DNA of 64,000 nucleotides from Pyricularia pennisetigena (lineage: Eukaryota; Ascomycota; Sordariomycetes; Magnaporthales; Pyriculariaceae), in assembly GCF_004337985.1 (NCBI RefSeq), contig NC_043740.1, positions 248,001-312,000 of the forward strand. Reading direction: 5' to 3'. This document shows, piece after piece, positions 1 to 11,216 of the stretch (positions within the stretch are counted from its first letter, which is position 1; the number at the start of each line of letters is the position of its first letter). The position numbers and the translations under genes are program-made. The notes below the pieces were generated by a model that saw only the letters and a list, made by a program, of their open reading frames with translations, did no database searches and was not told where the DNA came from.

Positions 1-71
1 TGGTTAAAAGGTATATGGAGCGTTCGGTCCCCACTGCGGAGCAGGGGGGTCTAGTTTGAGCACTGAGACTA
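1..71 (-). mobile_element. M-family element, right terminal fragment (B end)
   Basis: This is the last 71 bases of an M-family copy that begins outside the window. It matches the B end seen at 13012-13082 and 2973-3044, including the AGCAGGGGGGTCTAG stretch and the terminal CTGAGACTA. The next nine bases (72-80, TGACAAGGC) should be its target-site duplication, but the partner lies off the window. No coding capacity is visible. Confidence 0.8.
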
Positions 72-1644
72 TGACAAGGCGTGGTTTTTTTGCCTGCCAC
101 CATAGTAGGTAGGGGTAAAAATCACCACCCTTGAACAGTGCTGGCCACTTTGCAGGTGTGTGGAGCCCTTCGGATTTTAAACCTTTTTAATAGCAATTCC
201 GGCCCAGATTAACACAGGTACAAAACCTTACGCACAGGTAACTAAAGCGAAATACTGTAAATAGATGTATTGTATTAAAATCGATTTTAAAGCTATTTAA
301 AGGCTAGATTCACCAGGCTATATATATACCGTTGGCGTTAATTACGTTACGCATCCGTTAAGGTATAACTTCCAACCGTTTACGTAGATACGATTCCGGA
401 ATCGCATCCCAAGCTTCCTGGACACGTTGCCGTATAATATTACACAGGACTTTATCCTAATTCCCGTATTTATATTGCAAATAGTCCCTTGTTTTAATTC
501 ACACGTTTTCGAAAGGGTTTCAATCCGGTAAAAAAAGGGGCCAAATAATAATTGCGATACCTAATAAACTTATTTATGCGATCGTATTTTTGGTAATATA
601 CTCCAGAATGTTATTATATATAAATTAAAGAGGGTTACCGGCAAACCGGTTATTAACTAAATAATTGTAGATAACCTGAATAATATATTGGCAGTAAATA
701 TTTGAATCGATTTTATCCAAATTCCTTTCCCCAAAAAAGCCCGGCCCTTCACCAGTTACCTTTGAGAAATAACCCCAAAACATACAGCCCCGTTTTTTTG
801 GAGGCGTTCGCTTTCATAAGTTATATTATTTTCTTAATAGCTTCGCTTATAACGTTCGCTTATCAATGCGTTTTATACGAGGCCTACGTTTTGTTAAACC
901 AGAGTATTTGTGCCCAATTTTAGTAAGTTAAAATGAGGTGCGTTTCTGTAAGAGCGAACCTTTTTTGGCGTGTGGTCTCGGTAATATGGGGCTTTTTGGC
1001 TATTTATTGGCCGTAACCGTGAATATGCAGCGTATTCCTAAGTACGTATATGCCGTATTTCCTTTTCAAAAACGCTGTCACGAATTGTTCCTTACCTATA
1101 CATTTATTTTCACGGTTAGGCGAAACGAATTCGACGAATTGGTCCATTTTTTCTGCAGTTATTATAAAGGGCCGGCCGGACCGGCCGCGGTGCCGAAAAA
1201 TCGGGTCGATAAAAGCTTAACGGATTTAATTTCGTGAAAAACCGGTGATTGCAGTAATTTGGAACTTGGATAACCCGGCATTATAATAAAGAGTAGGAAC
1301 GCGTGTTCGTTGGAATTCGGTAAGGTGTTGAGTTGCGGTGGTGATTGGCGTGGATTTTAATAGCGATTTGCTAGTTGTTTTGCAGGGTTAATAATAACAC
1401 TTTGCGGTTATATAATCTAACAAAGAAGAATACAAAAAGAATTGATCGCGGCCGTGATTTTAGGTGTCAAAGTCGTTAAATTAACGAATACGTATAAAAA
1501 ACAACTGCGATACCTATAAAAAAAGCACGAATTACCTGTGGGGTTAGAAGTTTCTACATTATACCAACATTAGTTAGCGTTGTGAAAGTTACATCGATAA
1601 ATGTACGGTGACAAGGGGTGGTTTTCTTTTGCCTGCCACCGTAA
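72..1644. other. Unassigned AT-rich stretch between two M fragments
   Basis: No gene is recognised here. Two open frames of 73 and 99 codons (702-923 and 938-1237, plus strand) exist but match no family I know. With the nearby stop density they are best left uncalled. A direct repeat links 72-105 with 1608-1641 (GACAAGG, then GTGGTTTT, then TTGCCTGCCACC), so the stretch may be bounded by related sequence. The base composition resembles the RIP-altered repeats around it. Confidence 0.5.
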
Positions 1645-3044
1645 TATACCTGTAAGTCCATCCAAAGAACGCTTTGGTTTAGGTCTGAGGACAATTTGTT
1701 GATGTTCGCCGTTTAGAACCGTATTTTTAACAATCGGGCGATTAATATTCAGTTGTAAAAAAATTAATAGAAATTGTAAAAATAGACGGTTTTATTACGA
1801 CCAGACAGTCGGGTCGGTACCAGTGAGGCCAGGCGGGGTTAAACCCCTCCTGACGACACCCAACCACAAAGGTCACCGACCGACAGGGATAGGATTACGG
1901 AAGAACCCAGTCACGTGACACAAAGTGACTGCCAAGGAAATAATTTCAGTAATCCTTGGGAGATTATAATAAGTTAAAAGAAATAATCTCTCCGCTTATG
2001 GCGGCACTATTTTTTCGATTTTATTTCGATTTGCGATCTTTTTTATTTTATCTTTATTTTTCACCAAGTTGCAGACGTTTTGCACGTGGGGGGTAATATA
2101 CGTATAAATACCGGTAAATTAAACTTTGGTGTGTATACCTAATGATATGAGCCGTTCAATAAGCGGATAGGTAAGGTATATATGATTCTTATATATAATT
2201 CACAATCGAAACGCTTTTATACTTTTACCAATTTTATCGAGAATAGAATCAAAACCTCAGGAACTGGATGAGGTATATGTACAAAGGTCTACACGGAATC
2301 CGTGTTTCGATATCGCCTTAATGATGTTTTTATTAAAGAAAATAGTAAAATTGTATTGTTTTTATATTTCTTATTTTCTCTACAAACCAAAGTGCGTAAA
2401 AAAAACGTTGAATAATGGTTATATATAGTAGTAAAATGCAATTGCTGAATGAAGGTTTCTTTCGATATCACGAATAATTGGGCGAATTATTAAGTGTTTA
2501 ATAAATTATTTATTCAAATAAGCATTTTAATATAATATTGATTTCAAGCGACAATTGCATGTACTTTCCACCCCTACGTTGAATTAAAAGCCTTTTTTAT
2601 ATAAATACCCTTTATCCCAACCAAATGCCATTATTGAAAATAATAAATTAAATATCATAAAATGCATCCAAAATTAAAAGACATATTTAATACTTAAATA
2701 TCTATAGAACTAAAAGAGCTATACCAACGGCTTTTGCGTCAGAAAAACGTAAAATGATCAAATACTGCAACGCAGGTTACCCCATATTTTTACGATTTCT
2801 ATTTTTTTATTTATTCGAATATTTACTTATATACAGTGATTATACTGTTATTGCTGCGTTCACAGTGCGAACATAGTGCAAATACCGGCCATGAGCGGCG
2901 AAAATCGACAAGTTGTCCTTAGACTAAAACGAGCGCGATTTTTTTGGCCAATGCCATTGGTCGAAAAGCCATGTGGCTAAAAGGTACATGGAGCGTTCGG
3001 TCCCCACTGCGAAGCAGGGTGGTCTAGTCTGAGCACTAAGACTA
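1645..3044 (-). mobile_element. M-family element, truncated at the A end
   Basis: The copy starts inside the A-end subterminal block (GTCCATCCAAAGAACGC, then the GAGGACAA motif) and runs to a B end finishing in CTAAGACTA at 3044. About 100 bases of the A terminus are missing, replaced at 1608-1641 by a sequence also found beside the fragment at 1-71. The right flank is Copia-derived DNA, so the element sits in the 3' part of a degraded Copia copy. Internal blocks match the 1.7-1.9 kb copies at 11217-13082 and 23533-25280, apart from the extra segment at 1797-1985. No protein is encoded. Confidence 0.75.
1797..1985. other. Extra segment of near-normal base composition inside an M copy
   Basis: Other M copies lack this roughly 190-base stretch. 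It is visibly richer in G and C than its surroundings and poor in TpA. It contains GTCACGTGAC and an inverted repeat pairing CCAAGGA (about 1932) with TCCTTGG (about 1953). It could be a small insertion that escaped RIP or arrived later. I do not recognise its family and could not define a TSD. Confidence 0.4.
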
Positions 3045-4175
3045 CCTCGCGGCGCGGTTTTTTAATCGCCAACGACGCATTACATCGTTTCGCCGCTCCC
3101 AATTAATTTAATTCCTCCTTTAACTTTTTCACCTTTTCCTGTAAATTCCGTAGCTTTTTAACCAAATTTTCAACACGTATTAACGTCAAATTGGTACTAA
3201 TAAATTCGGTTCAAAATCGATTACGCGCTCTTTTAATTATAAAATCTGCCGGATTGACTTCTCTTAAAATCCATTTAATCTTTTCAGTTTCACGATTTTC
3301 ATATAATTATTTCAAATTTTAAAGATTAATAATAAATCGTTTTTTGGCCATAATCCCCAGCTGAATTAAACATTGGTATAATAATAAATCATCCGTGTAT
3401 ATTACTAGAGGTGAAAAAAGTTCATCTATCTTTTCCAGGATAGTCGCAATAATGGTTTTCAATATAAATCCAATATTAAATCCATGAACTATACCATAGA
3501 TTTCGCTTGCTAATGCGTTTTTTTTTAACTTTGTAATATTTGGCCGACAACCAACATATAATACTAGCGGTTATTTGAAAGCCGGCTACCTGTTCCTCGG
3601 AGTATTCGTTCCCGTAAAACATTATATATTTGATTTGGGAATTAAGATTTTTGTTATTAGCGAAGGACCCGTCGATAAACACGTATAATTTCGCCGTTTT
3701 AAAATCGTTTTAAATATAGGAAAAGCCTTTTTGTGCGCTTTGGCGCTGCCAATCGATTCGCTTATTTACTAAATTATAATCTTCGTTATCGGGTTTTATT
3801 ATTTGCGCGGCGGCGGTATAATCGAATACAATTTCCGGTTAACAGATCTATATAACGTACGCTCTTCTGACTTGTTAAATTCTATATTTATGCTTTACTC
3901 CTAATTGGTTCGTCGTTATATGTTGCAACCTGTCGAATTATTCTTTTTAGCGCATAGATAAACCTTTGTTATAAATTTTGATTAAATAACCGTTAAAGCT
4001 TTACTCGTCCCCTGGCTATATAATCGTTCATAGTTTGACCTAAAAACCTGATGTTTCGAGCTCCTGTTACTTTTTCCAAATAAACTCTTTATTTCCCAAG
4101 TTTAACGTATTATCTATTTGCATTCCCACACTACCAAAATTGTCGTTTTGCTTAGAAAGGAGTAAATACGGATTG
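3045..4175 (-). pseudogene. Copia RNase H-region fragment
   Basis: On the minus strand this stretch translates into the C-terminal part of a Ty1/copia polyprotein. The 68-codon frame at 3476-3682 carries FIDGSFANN, the RNase H DGS motif. The same motif and order recur in the fuller Copia at 41-47 kb (FIDGSFPNN near 46020). Downstream, a tail around VKKLRNLQEKVKKLKEELN matches the Copia end at 46510-46590. Stops interrupt every long run, mostly where CAA, CAG or TGG would stand. The M element ending at 3044 truncates the 3' side, and the upstream Copia regions are absent. It is a relic with no expected function. Confidence 0.8.
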
Positions 4176-4331
4176 TTAGGAGCAGGCCTTATAAAGGCCC
4201 TGCGACCACACGTTAAATGCAGTCGGCTGCATTTTTCATGCGCGCAGCCTATTAAACAGCGGTATAATCAACAATATATATTGGTAATACTATTATTTTT
4301 GCCAATACGGTGCAAATACCTGCCACGCACG
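4176..4331. repeat. Mixed repeat remnant with M B-end subterminal sequence
   Basis: No gene is seen. About 4260-4331 resembles the M B-end subterminal region (GTGCAAATACCTGC, as at 62214-62227) but stops before the terminal block. The preceding 80 bases include a palindromic AGGCCTTATAAAGGCC and are unassigned. Confidence 0.4.
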
Positions 4332-4440
4332 TAATTTCAGGGCTTATCCCTAAAGACCAGAACTTAACAATTATAGCCGATTGTGGCTTTGCAATGTACC
4401 AGTGGGTCCATTTAGAAAACGCTTTGGTTTAAGTTCAAGG
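4332..4440 (-). mobile_element. M1, A-end remnant (oldest layer of the left nest)
   Basis: The sequence starts with TAATTTCAGGGCTTATCCC, a RIP-altered form of the A terminus TAGTCTCAGGGCTCATCC. It continues through the TGGGTCCAT and CGCTTTGGTTT blocks and is then cut by M2 at 4441. Its continuation resumes at 26396 with ACAACTTGTCG. Nine bases on each side of M2 (4432-4440 AGTTCAAGG and 26387-26395 GGTTTAAGA) match once transitions are allowed, so M1 was the target of M2. The far end of M1 is lost near 26440. Confidence 0.7.
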
Positions 4441-5049
4441 TAGTCTCAGTGCTTAGTAAGGCCTGCCAAAACCCGAAAACAGGTTTAGCCCAACCCGGCC
4501 CGCCAACCCATGGGTCCTTGGCAGGGACCCATAATGGCCCACAGGTTTTTTTGGCGGGTAAATGGGGGCCCGCGGGCTGGCGGGCTTAACCCGAGTTGGG
4601 TAACCCGCGGGTTTTCGTATTGGGGCGATTAAAAAAAAACAATAATTTGAAAGGAATACGAATTTATTAAAATTAGGATAAAAGTTTAATAAATAAAGTG
4701 TATCCATCCGTGTAACTATCGATTAGCAGGTATTAAAATTAAAAATAAAGTAGTATAATGGAAGGGAAATTATGGTAACTATTTTAAATAATTATCCCTT
4801 TTTTCAAGCCCATTATTTTGTTCTTTACACAATTTGACTAATATTCTCTATATTTGTATAAATATAAATAAAGTTAGCTTAGTTATCCTGCTGCTTTTGC
4901 AGCTGCTTTTCCTGTTTTTATGCTATTTTTCCTGTTCGTTTCCAAAGTTATTTTCATGTAAATTGCTAGGTAATAAAAATAAAAACGAAAAGCAAGTCGA
5001 ATCCGCAGATAAAAACGAAAACGACGAATCTGCGATAATAGTTAATTGT

Positions 5050-5614
5050 TGTTAACAATATGGGTTGCTAACAGGGGTTTAGGCATTAGCCTAAGTGCGG
5101 CGTGATGCTAGTTACACTATAGAGGCCTGTAATTACAGGGCTTAAATGCACTAAATTATTCACTAAAATGGTTCACTAATTTTGGGATTAATAGGTTTAA
5201 TTCATTGGTGGGGGAAACTTTGCTTTGTTTCACTTACATACTTTCCGATATCAAAGTGGGGGTCCGCACCCCGTAACGTGTTCCGGTGCCCCACACGATT
5301 TTCCGAAAAATTATTCTGTATGCGTTGTTGAAAAAAAACCCTTATTTCCATACAAACCATTTCTGGGTTCGCATTAATTTGTTGATTTGGTGAAAATTTC
5401 AACCCGGTACAGGGTAGCTGACTCGTAAATGCAGGGTGGGTATTAAACCCGGTACAGGATGAAACCCCACTCGCTGACTTTGAATCGCAATTCCTGTAAC
5501 ACATATAGCGGAAAATCCGACAGCCCCAACAACCCCACTTCGGCACTATCTATTGTGGCTTATATACCAATAAAAGTGGACCCACTACATGCTTAATAAC
5601 GCATATAATTAACA
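5050..5614 (+). mobile_element. Solo LTR, family D (565 bp)
   Basis: It starts TGTTAACAATATGGG and ends ATATAATTAACA, so TGTTAA and TTAACA form the usual TG...CA ends. The 5-bp duplication ATTGT sits at 5045-5049 and 5615-5619. Two other copies (10188-10744, opposite orientation; 54384-54950) share the whole length and have their own perfect 5-bp TSDs. No internal retrotransposon region is attached here or elsewhere in the window, so the parent element is unknown. Confidence 0.88.
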
Positions 5615-5619
5615 ATTGT

Positions 5620-6416
5620 ATCAAACCTTTTTCAGCAGTTTTAGGGAGTTTTTTACCAGCCATTTTGCGTGGTTTTTTGCCTGTTATTTTGGCAAATAAC
5701 GTAGCTTTCGCTATTTTGGAAACTTTTGGGAATTTCGATGCAAAACGTGAAGGGTTTTAACCATTAGGACCAAATAAAATCGAAACAACGGGTATTAGTG
5801 ATATAAGGTTTACGTTTTTGGGGCCAATATGGAAATAACCAGCCGTTCAAAAATCTTTTTGGCTGGAATACTGGGGATATACCTATTTATCCATAGAATC
5901 AAGGATATACTTAACGAAATATTTATCCTCAACTTGGATAAAAATACGGCGAGCGTGGATGGCGCAGAAATTTGTAATTGAATAATATTAAAATCGTTAT
6001 ATAGGATGGTTATAATGAAGAGTTTTTGTAAAAAAAGTGACAAAAAAACACTTAACCGCTTTTTATAAAACTATAAGGGGAATTAAGTGGAAGCGGAAAC
6101 TATATTTATATTGTTAAACCGATTCTCGCACTAAGCGTTGGAAGGGAGCTCTAGGGATAAATAATTCACGGGTTTTTAAATATTACCTAATTTCGCTGAA
6201 GCAATTATGAAAATAAAGTTAATATAGAATTGTAAAATAGAAAATAGATAAAACTTATTACCAGGTTTAAACCGGGGATTTGGCCCCTTTTTACCCATTA
6301 ATATGTTTTTTTAACACCTTTTATATAAATTAAGGAGAGGTTAAAGGTTTTTTGCCTGCAGTCGAAAGGAGAACTTGGGCGCGAGGAGCCATTTTAACCA
6401 AACTAATTAAAAATAA
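5620..6416 (+). pseudogene. Unassigned degraded coding-like stretch inside the hAT
   Basis: The plus strand gives several protein-like runs separated by stops, for example around FTFLGPIWK near 5815 and ESRIYLTKYLSSTWIKIRRA near 5900-5960. The stretch was once continuous with 16996-17501 across the Gypsy insertion: joining at the duplicated CCTAG/CCTAA brings a run around LTKLIKNN next to KSFIKKEWLRKMVISDA. Its position before the transposase relic suggests an additional hAT-borne gene or the transposase N-terminal region. I do not recognise the family. Confidence 0.35.
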
Positions 6417-6421
6417 CCTAG

Positions 6422-6610
6422 TGTTTTAGGGTAAGCCAACGGCGTAAGGACCGATAAGTATCCTTATTGGTGTTATTACTAACGTTGAAGGGAAAAGGAA
6501 GGAAAGGTGTATGTCCGGGTCGTAGTAATGTTTTTCCCTTTTATATATTATCCCTAACTCGCTCCTATATTCTATTACGTAATACGTACCTTTGGCACGA
6601 ATTCATAATA
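6422..6610 (-). repeat. Gypsy copy 1, 3' LTR
   Basis: This copy runs from TGTTTTAGGGTAAGCC to ATTCATAATA on the plus strand. It matches the LTRs at 16803, 49736 and 60125 nearly base for base apart from transitions. In element orientation it starts TATTAT and is preceded by a G-rich run (reverse complement of 6613-6640), a good polypurine-tract candidate. Confidence 0.88.
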
Positions 6611-6781
6611 TAACCCGTATTCGCCCGTCCCCCACTAGGTGTGGTCCCAATTTGAAGGTATAGGAATAATATAATAGGCGCGTACCTTTTTCCTAATTCC
6701 CGCCCCGTTATCGTCGCGGTCCCGATATAATATATTTTGGGCGTTAATACTATTTATCATAATCCACCCGTCCATTGTTTT

Positions 6782-7041
6782 GGGCGGTGTAGATCCCTGG
6801 TCGGGTTTTGCCCGTTTGCTTATGGGTAGGGTTCTATTGCGATTTTTCCGTCGTACCGTTCGCCCGCGGGCGTTTATCGTGGTTTATTTTCCTTTTACTT
6901 CGGGCGGTATAGGTCCGTGGTCGAGTTCTGCCTTTTTACTTTTGGCCGCGGTTGTATCGCGTATCTTTTATCTTATTTCCCGTTTACGGGCGGTTATCGC
7001 GGTTTACCTTTTTTTGATTTTAGGCGGTATAGGTTTATTTA
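6782..7041. repeat. 120-bp tandem repeat in the Gypsy 3' region (two units plus a partial)
   Basis: Units start at 6782, 6902 and 7022 with GGGCGGTRTAGRTCC-like sequence, an exact 120-base period, which is 40 codons. The minus-strand reading gives lysine- and arginine-rich repeats with PPK or PPE motifs; the plus strand gives hydrophobic runs. Because the period is a multiple of three, a coding repeat is plausible, most likely in the element's sense (minus) direction. Copy 2 carries three units plus a partial. Confidence 0.8.
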
Positions 7042-7045
7042 TTTA

Positions 7046-7267
7046 TTAATGTAATTTTTTCCCCTCAATGGTCGCGGTTCTTACCTGTCGCACTTTTTCC
7101 GCGTTATGGTCCTGGTTATTTTTACTTTTCAATTCCTTTTTTACCAAAATTTTTTTCGTACTTTTATTTTTTTCGTCCCCGTTTTCTCCCTTTTTCGTTA
7201 TTTTATCGATTTTTTCAAGTTTTTCCATCGCCCCTTTCCCTGCCCGTATTACCTTTATTTTATCCAT
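7046..7267 (-). pseudogene. Lysine-rich open frame in the Gypsy 3' region
   Basis: A 73-codon minus-strand frame is rich in Lys, Glu and Asn (for example KKGENGDEKNKSTKKILVKK) and could form a charged coiled segment. It reads toward the 120-bp repeats and would be the upstream part of the same repeat-bearing protein, beyond the chromodomain. It is open despite heavy RIP elsewhere, but low complexity weakens that argument. The equivalent in copy 2 (about 50430-50700) is more degraded. Function unknown. Confidence 0.4.
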
Positions 7268-7529
7268 TTTTATTACCTATTCGCTTTTATTTATTATTTG
7301 TATCGTTATTTATCGCTGCCAATTTATCGTTACCATTTCCCGGGCTTTTAGTCCCTGGATCCCGTTTTAAATAACGCCTGGATAAACTAGTGCTAATGGT
7401 GGACATAACCGGCCTTTAAACCGTGGTGGTTAATTAATTTCGTCGTATAACGATAATAACCGTATAATTATAAATTGTATCGATTGAATACCGATTAGGT
7501 GGTATCGCTAATTTGTATTCACAGCGTTT

Positions 7530-7930
7530 TCGCCGCGCTGTCGATACCGCAACACTTTAAAATAATTTAAATAACGACGAATATACCGTTCCGGAAAATG
7601 TGCTTATTTTCTACGTCTCCTACGTAAAAACGTCCAAAATAAATGGGGTTTGGGAATATAATCCTACCCCCGACGGTATTGATTACCAGCGATATTATGA
7701 CACCAGAAAATCGCATTATTATCGTAGCGAAACCGCCTATGTTTTTAACCTTATTTTTCGCCGTTGCCTACGAAAATTAAAAACCACGATTTATAATAGT
7801 CGTTTTATTGTTTAACCTTCGGTTAAAGGTACCGTCGTGGACGGGAAAAAATTCCTGGTAAAAGTTTAGTCCTGTCCCGCAATTTTTTACCGCGCATATT
7901 AATTGGGTCCGCGCTTATTAGGACGTATAA
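7530..7930 (+). pseudogene. Antisense ORF of the Gypsy element, copy 1 (degraded)
   Basis: On the plus strand, opposite to gag and pol, this stretch reads KTSKINGVWEY, then TPDGIDYQRYYD, then RKLKTTIYN. Copy 2 (50880-51320) has the same frame uninterrupted for 145 codons. Two stops here correspond to sense codons in copy 2: TAA at about 7813 against CAA, and TAG at about 7922 against CAG. Both are single C-to-T changes. The final TAA (7928-7930) is shared. This suggests a real antisense gene in the ancestral element. I do not recognise the protein. Confidence 0.5.
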
Positions 7931-8720
7931 AATAAAATAACCAATTCCGGGGCCGCGACGACCTTTACCAAAACTATTATTTTCGCTATTATATTTAACA
8001 TTCCCTCCCGTAGGGGCGGTAGTTGTAACCGTTAATTAATATAAATTTTCGTACGCAGTTTTATTCATCAGGAAATGCGTCTTGCTCCTTTAATATATAA
8101 TTGTTTCGATAATATTATTAATTAGTAAACTTTTTAGGAACCTAAAACGTCGCGTGATAAGGAAAATTTGCAGGAAACGCGCTGAAATAATAATATTTTC
8201 GCTATTTCAATTGCTATTTTAACCCCTTCCCCCGCAGCCCCGGTACGTTAATTTCGTCCCGGGTATTCCCCGCGCTTTTTTACTTTTATTACCACCACGT
8301 TTCGTCGTCGTTTCCAACCCTTTTTTCGCGTTATTTAATCGTTTTTCGTTTTGCCCGTACCCCGACCCGGTATATACTTAGTTTTTCGCGCCCCCACGCT
8401 CCCATTTCGTCGCGCTTTTGTACTTTTGGACGTAATATGGATAAAAACCCGTTTTTTCAGAAGGTCCCGGCGTAAATACTTTTTGATCGAAAATAATGTA
8501 CGTTGTTATACCGCCCTATTACGGGGGGTTGACCAACTCGTTAAGCAGTCGAAATTTCCGATTTCGGAAAATAACGCGGAAAATAATAAAATAAAGAAAG
8601 GAAACGTTAAAATGGGGGAGGGAAAAAAGGAGGAAAAAACTTAAATAGTAAATTGGAGGCGTATAATTTAATTTTCGATTAATATTTGATCGTCGCCCGG
8701 GGTTATCGCTTCGCATTATT
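7931..8720 (+). other. Gypsy 3' region between the antisense ORF and pol
   Basis: Both Gypsy copies retain alignable sequence here. A plus-strand run at 8351-8644 shares its distal part with copy 2 (around 52550-52670): PISENNAENNKIKKGNVKMG in copy 1 against a near-identical string there. It may be a second antisense coding segment or the complement of the pol C-terminal tail. I cannot decide which strand is coding. Confidence 0.35.
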
Positions 8721-11128
8721 TACATTATATTAATTCAAAGATTACGTGGGTAAGATGGGGCCACGCCGCCCCAAAACTAAATAATTTGCGTAATCGTCGG
8801 TTTGTTTTTATTGTTTTTCGCACTGGGAAAGGGTTTAGTTTTTCGTGTTTTTTTAACCGTGTAATTAGTTAAATTAAGATTTGTTTTGGGTTTACCGCGT
8901 CTTTTTTTTACCAGGGAATCGTCGGCTTTTTTATTAATTATAATAGGTTCCTGGTCCGGTTGGATATTTCATTGCTGGCGTCGTCTCGATATTAGGTAAT
9001 TATTCAACCGGGCCGGCCTTTATTTCGTTTCGAATTCGTTTAACAACCGTGAACTTTTCATTATTGATAAATTTCCCTACGTAGGTCCGTCGTATCTTTT
9101 CCATTTTACCAAAATTTTACGTTTCTGCTTTTTTCCTATTGCGTTTTTCGTGCCCAGAACTTTTCCATTACCCATTTTTTCGCGGTATTATTATCCAAAT
9201 GTAATATCGGTACGTATTTGGAACATTAATAGGTTATCCGCGGTTTTTTCGATTAATTTTACGTAAAAAATGGGGTGAATTTTTTTCGGGACGTTTGACG
9301 TCGCCATTAGTAGTGTAAAATCGCTATAATAAAATATTTATGCGTTATGAATTTAAACATTTTATTTGGGCGGTTAATTGTAACGTTCTATAAATTAAGC
9401 AAAACTTTATCCCTTATTTTGAAACGTTCCGCCGGTTTTTGTATTTTATTTACGTTTTTCTTTGGGGTTGTTATATATAAATTATAACGCCGTGGGCCAC
9501 GTTTAAATCGTCTTTAAAATGCTGTAAAAATAAATTCGCGTGGTTTTTGGGCGTAAAACCCGGCCTTCCATTTGTTTACATTATCGGGACCACGTTTATT
9601 TCGTAACTTAATAATAACCTATTAAAATTAATTCCCGTAATTAACAAATTTTTATTATATCACGTTGATTAAACGGCGGGTAGATATCCGGACTAGTCTA
9701 GTTAGTCGCATACCACGAAGGGCTTTAAATAATATTGCATTTCCTAAATAATACGTCCCGTATCATTATCCGTTTTTGGGTGGTAAAACGTCGATAATAA
9801 TTGTAAAATCTTTATTTATCGGTACAATTCCGACCAAAAACCTTTTACCCAATTTAACCCCCGGTCCGATATAATCGCGTTAATGAAACCCCTAAGCCGC
9901 CACTAAGTAAAAACGAATTTTGCGGCGCAAATTTCGGCTTTTATCGAATTTATCGCTTTTAATTGGATATATTTCGAAAATCTATTAATTATAACCATTA
10001 TATAACGTGGCGTATCCACATTATTACCCGGAAAATCAGTTATAAATTAATGGAAATTTATTTCCAAAATTTATCCGATACTAGTGAGGCTTATAGTAAT
10101 CCTTATTTACGTCGCATCGACGGTTTATCCTGTGGTAAATATCGCAATTGCGTACGAATCGTCGGATATATTCGACCATCCCGTCCCTGCTAATTATATG
10201 TGTTATTTAGCAAATAATGGGTCCACTTTCATCTGTATGTAAGCCACATCAGATAGTGCCGAAATGGGGCTATTGGGGCTGTCGGATTTTGTATTATATT
10301 TTATATTGCAGGAGTTGCGATTTAAAGTGTTTGCGAATGGGGTTTCACCCTATACCGGGTTTTTCACCCACCTTGCACTTACGAATCAGCTACCCTGTAC
10401 CGGCTTAAAATTTTCACCAAAATAGCAAATTAGTGCAAACCTAGAAATGGTTTATATGGTGATGAGGGTGTTTTTTCAACAACGTATACAAAATAATTTT
10501 TCGGAAAATCGTGTGCGGCACCGGAACCCTTTGCGGGGTGCGGACCCCCATTTCGATGTCGGAAAATATGTAAGGGAAACAAAGCAAAGTCTCCCCCACC
10601 AATGAATTAAATCTATTAATCCCAAATTTAGTGAACAATTTAGTGCATTTAAGCCCTGTAATTACAGGTTTTTACAACGCAACCAGCACCACGCCGAACC
10701 TAGGCTAATGCCTAAACCCCTGCCAGCAACTCATATTGTTAACAGTCCCAATCATAATTTCGGGCCAGGATTGTAAATATATTATTTTCACCGCAATAAT
10801 TAATTATTAAGGATTCGTGCGTCCGGTCTAAAATGACCCTGGTTAAAAACTCCCAATTGCGTAGATAAAAGCTGTTTTTTTCTATAATAATATACCGGAG
10901 GCGTTTATTAAATAATCCGTTATTTATACCGTCATTTCGGCCTCGGGTGGGAATCGTTTTATATCCTGTTAAACCGCGTCACGTTTATGGGCGTATACCG
11001 GGTTTTTTTCCACTATTTTGTCTCAAAATCCGGGTATATAAAAATGCTGGAAAATGGATATTCCTTCCGGGACCGTCGGTAATATATTTTGTAATTATGT
11101 TTAAAAAATACCGATTATAATCATACGG
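8721..11128 (-). pseudogene. Gypsy copy 1 integrase and chromodomain region (split)
   Basis: The minus strand holds the C-terminal half of pol. Near 9060-9300 a chromodomain-like stretch is visible: HPIFYVKLIEK is followed by KRKILVKWKRYDGPT, which fits the KYLVKWKGY...TWEP core of chromoviral integrases. Integrase core sequence extends upstream to 11128, but stops and AT drift obscure the DDE residues. Solo LTR-D (10188-10744) interrupts it, and LTR-B (11129-13645) separates it from RNase H. In life, integrase would insert the cDNA and the chromodomain would steer it to heterochromatin. Confidence 0.72.
10188..10744 (-). mobile_element. Solo LTR, family D (557 bp) in Gypsy integrase
   Basis: It is the reverse complement of the LTRs at 5050 and 54384, starting TGCTAATTATATG and ending TCATATTGTTAACA. 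The TSD GTCCC is perfect (10183-10187 and 10745-10749). The uninterrupted target is visible in Gypsy copy 2 around 54240-54265, which confirms the insertion. Confidence 0.92.
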
Positions 11129-11216
11129 TGTGATTATGGCTAGCGCAGGGCTAAATATATTCGCTACCCTCCATTATCTTATATCGGCTAGCACGGGCTA
11201 ATTTTATTAATCACCC

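Noticed and set aside
702..1237. Two host genes on the plus strand
   Set aside because: Frames of 73 and 99 codons without family resemblance, splice context or conserved copy; similar frames arise by chance in this window.
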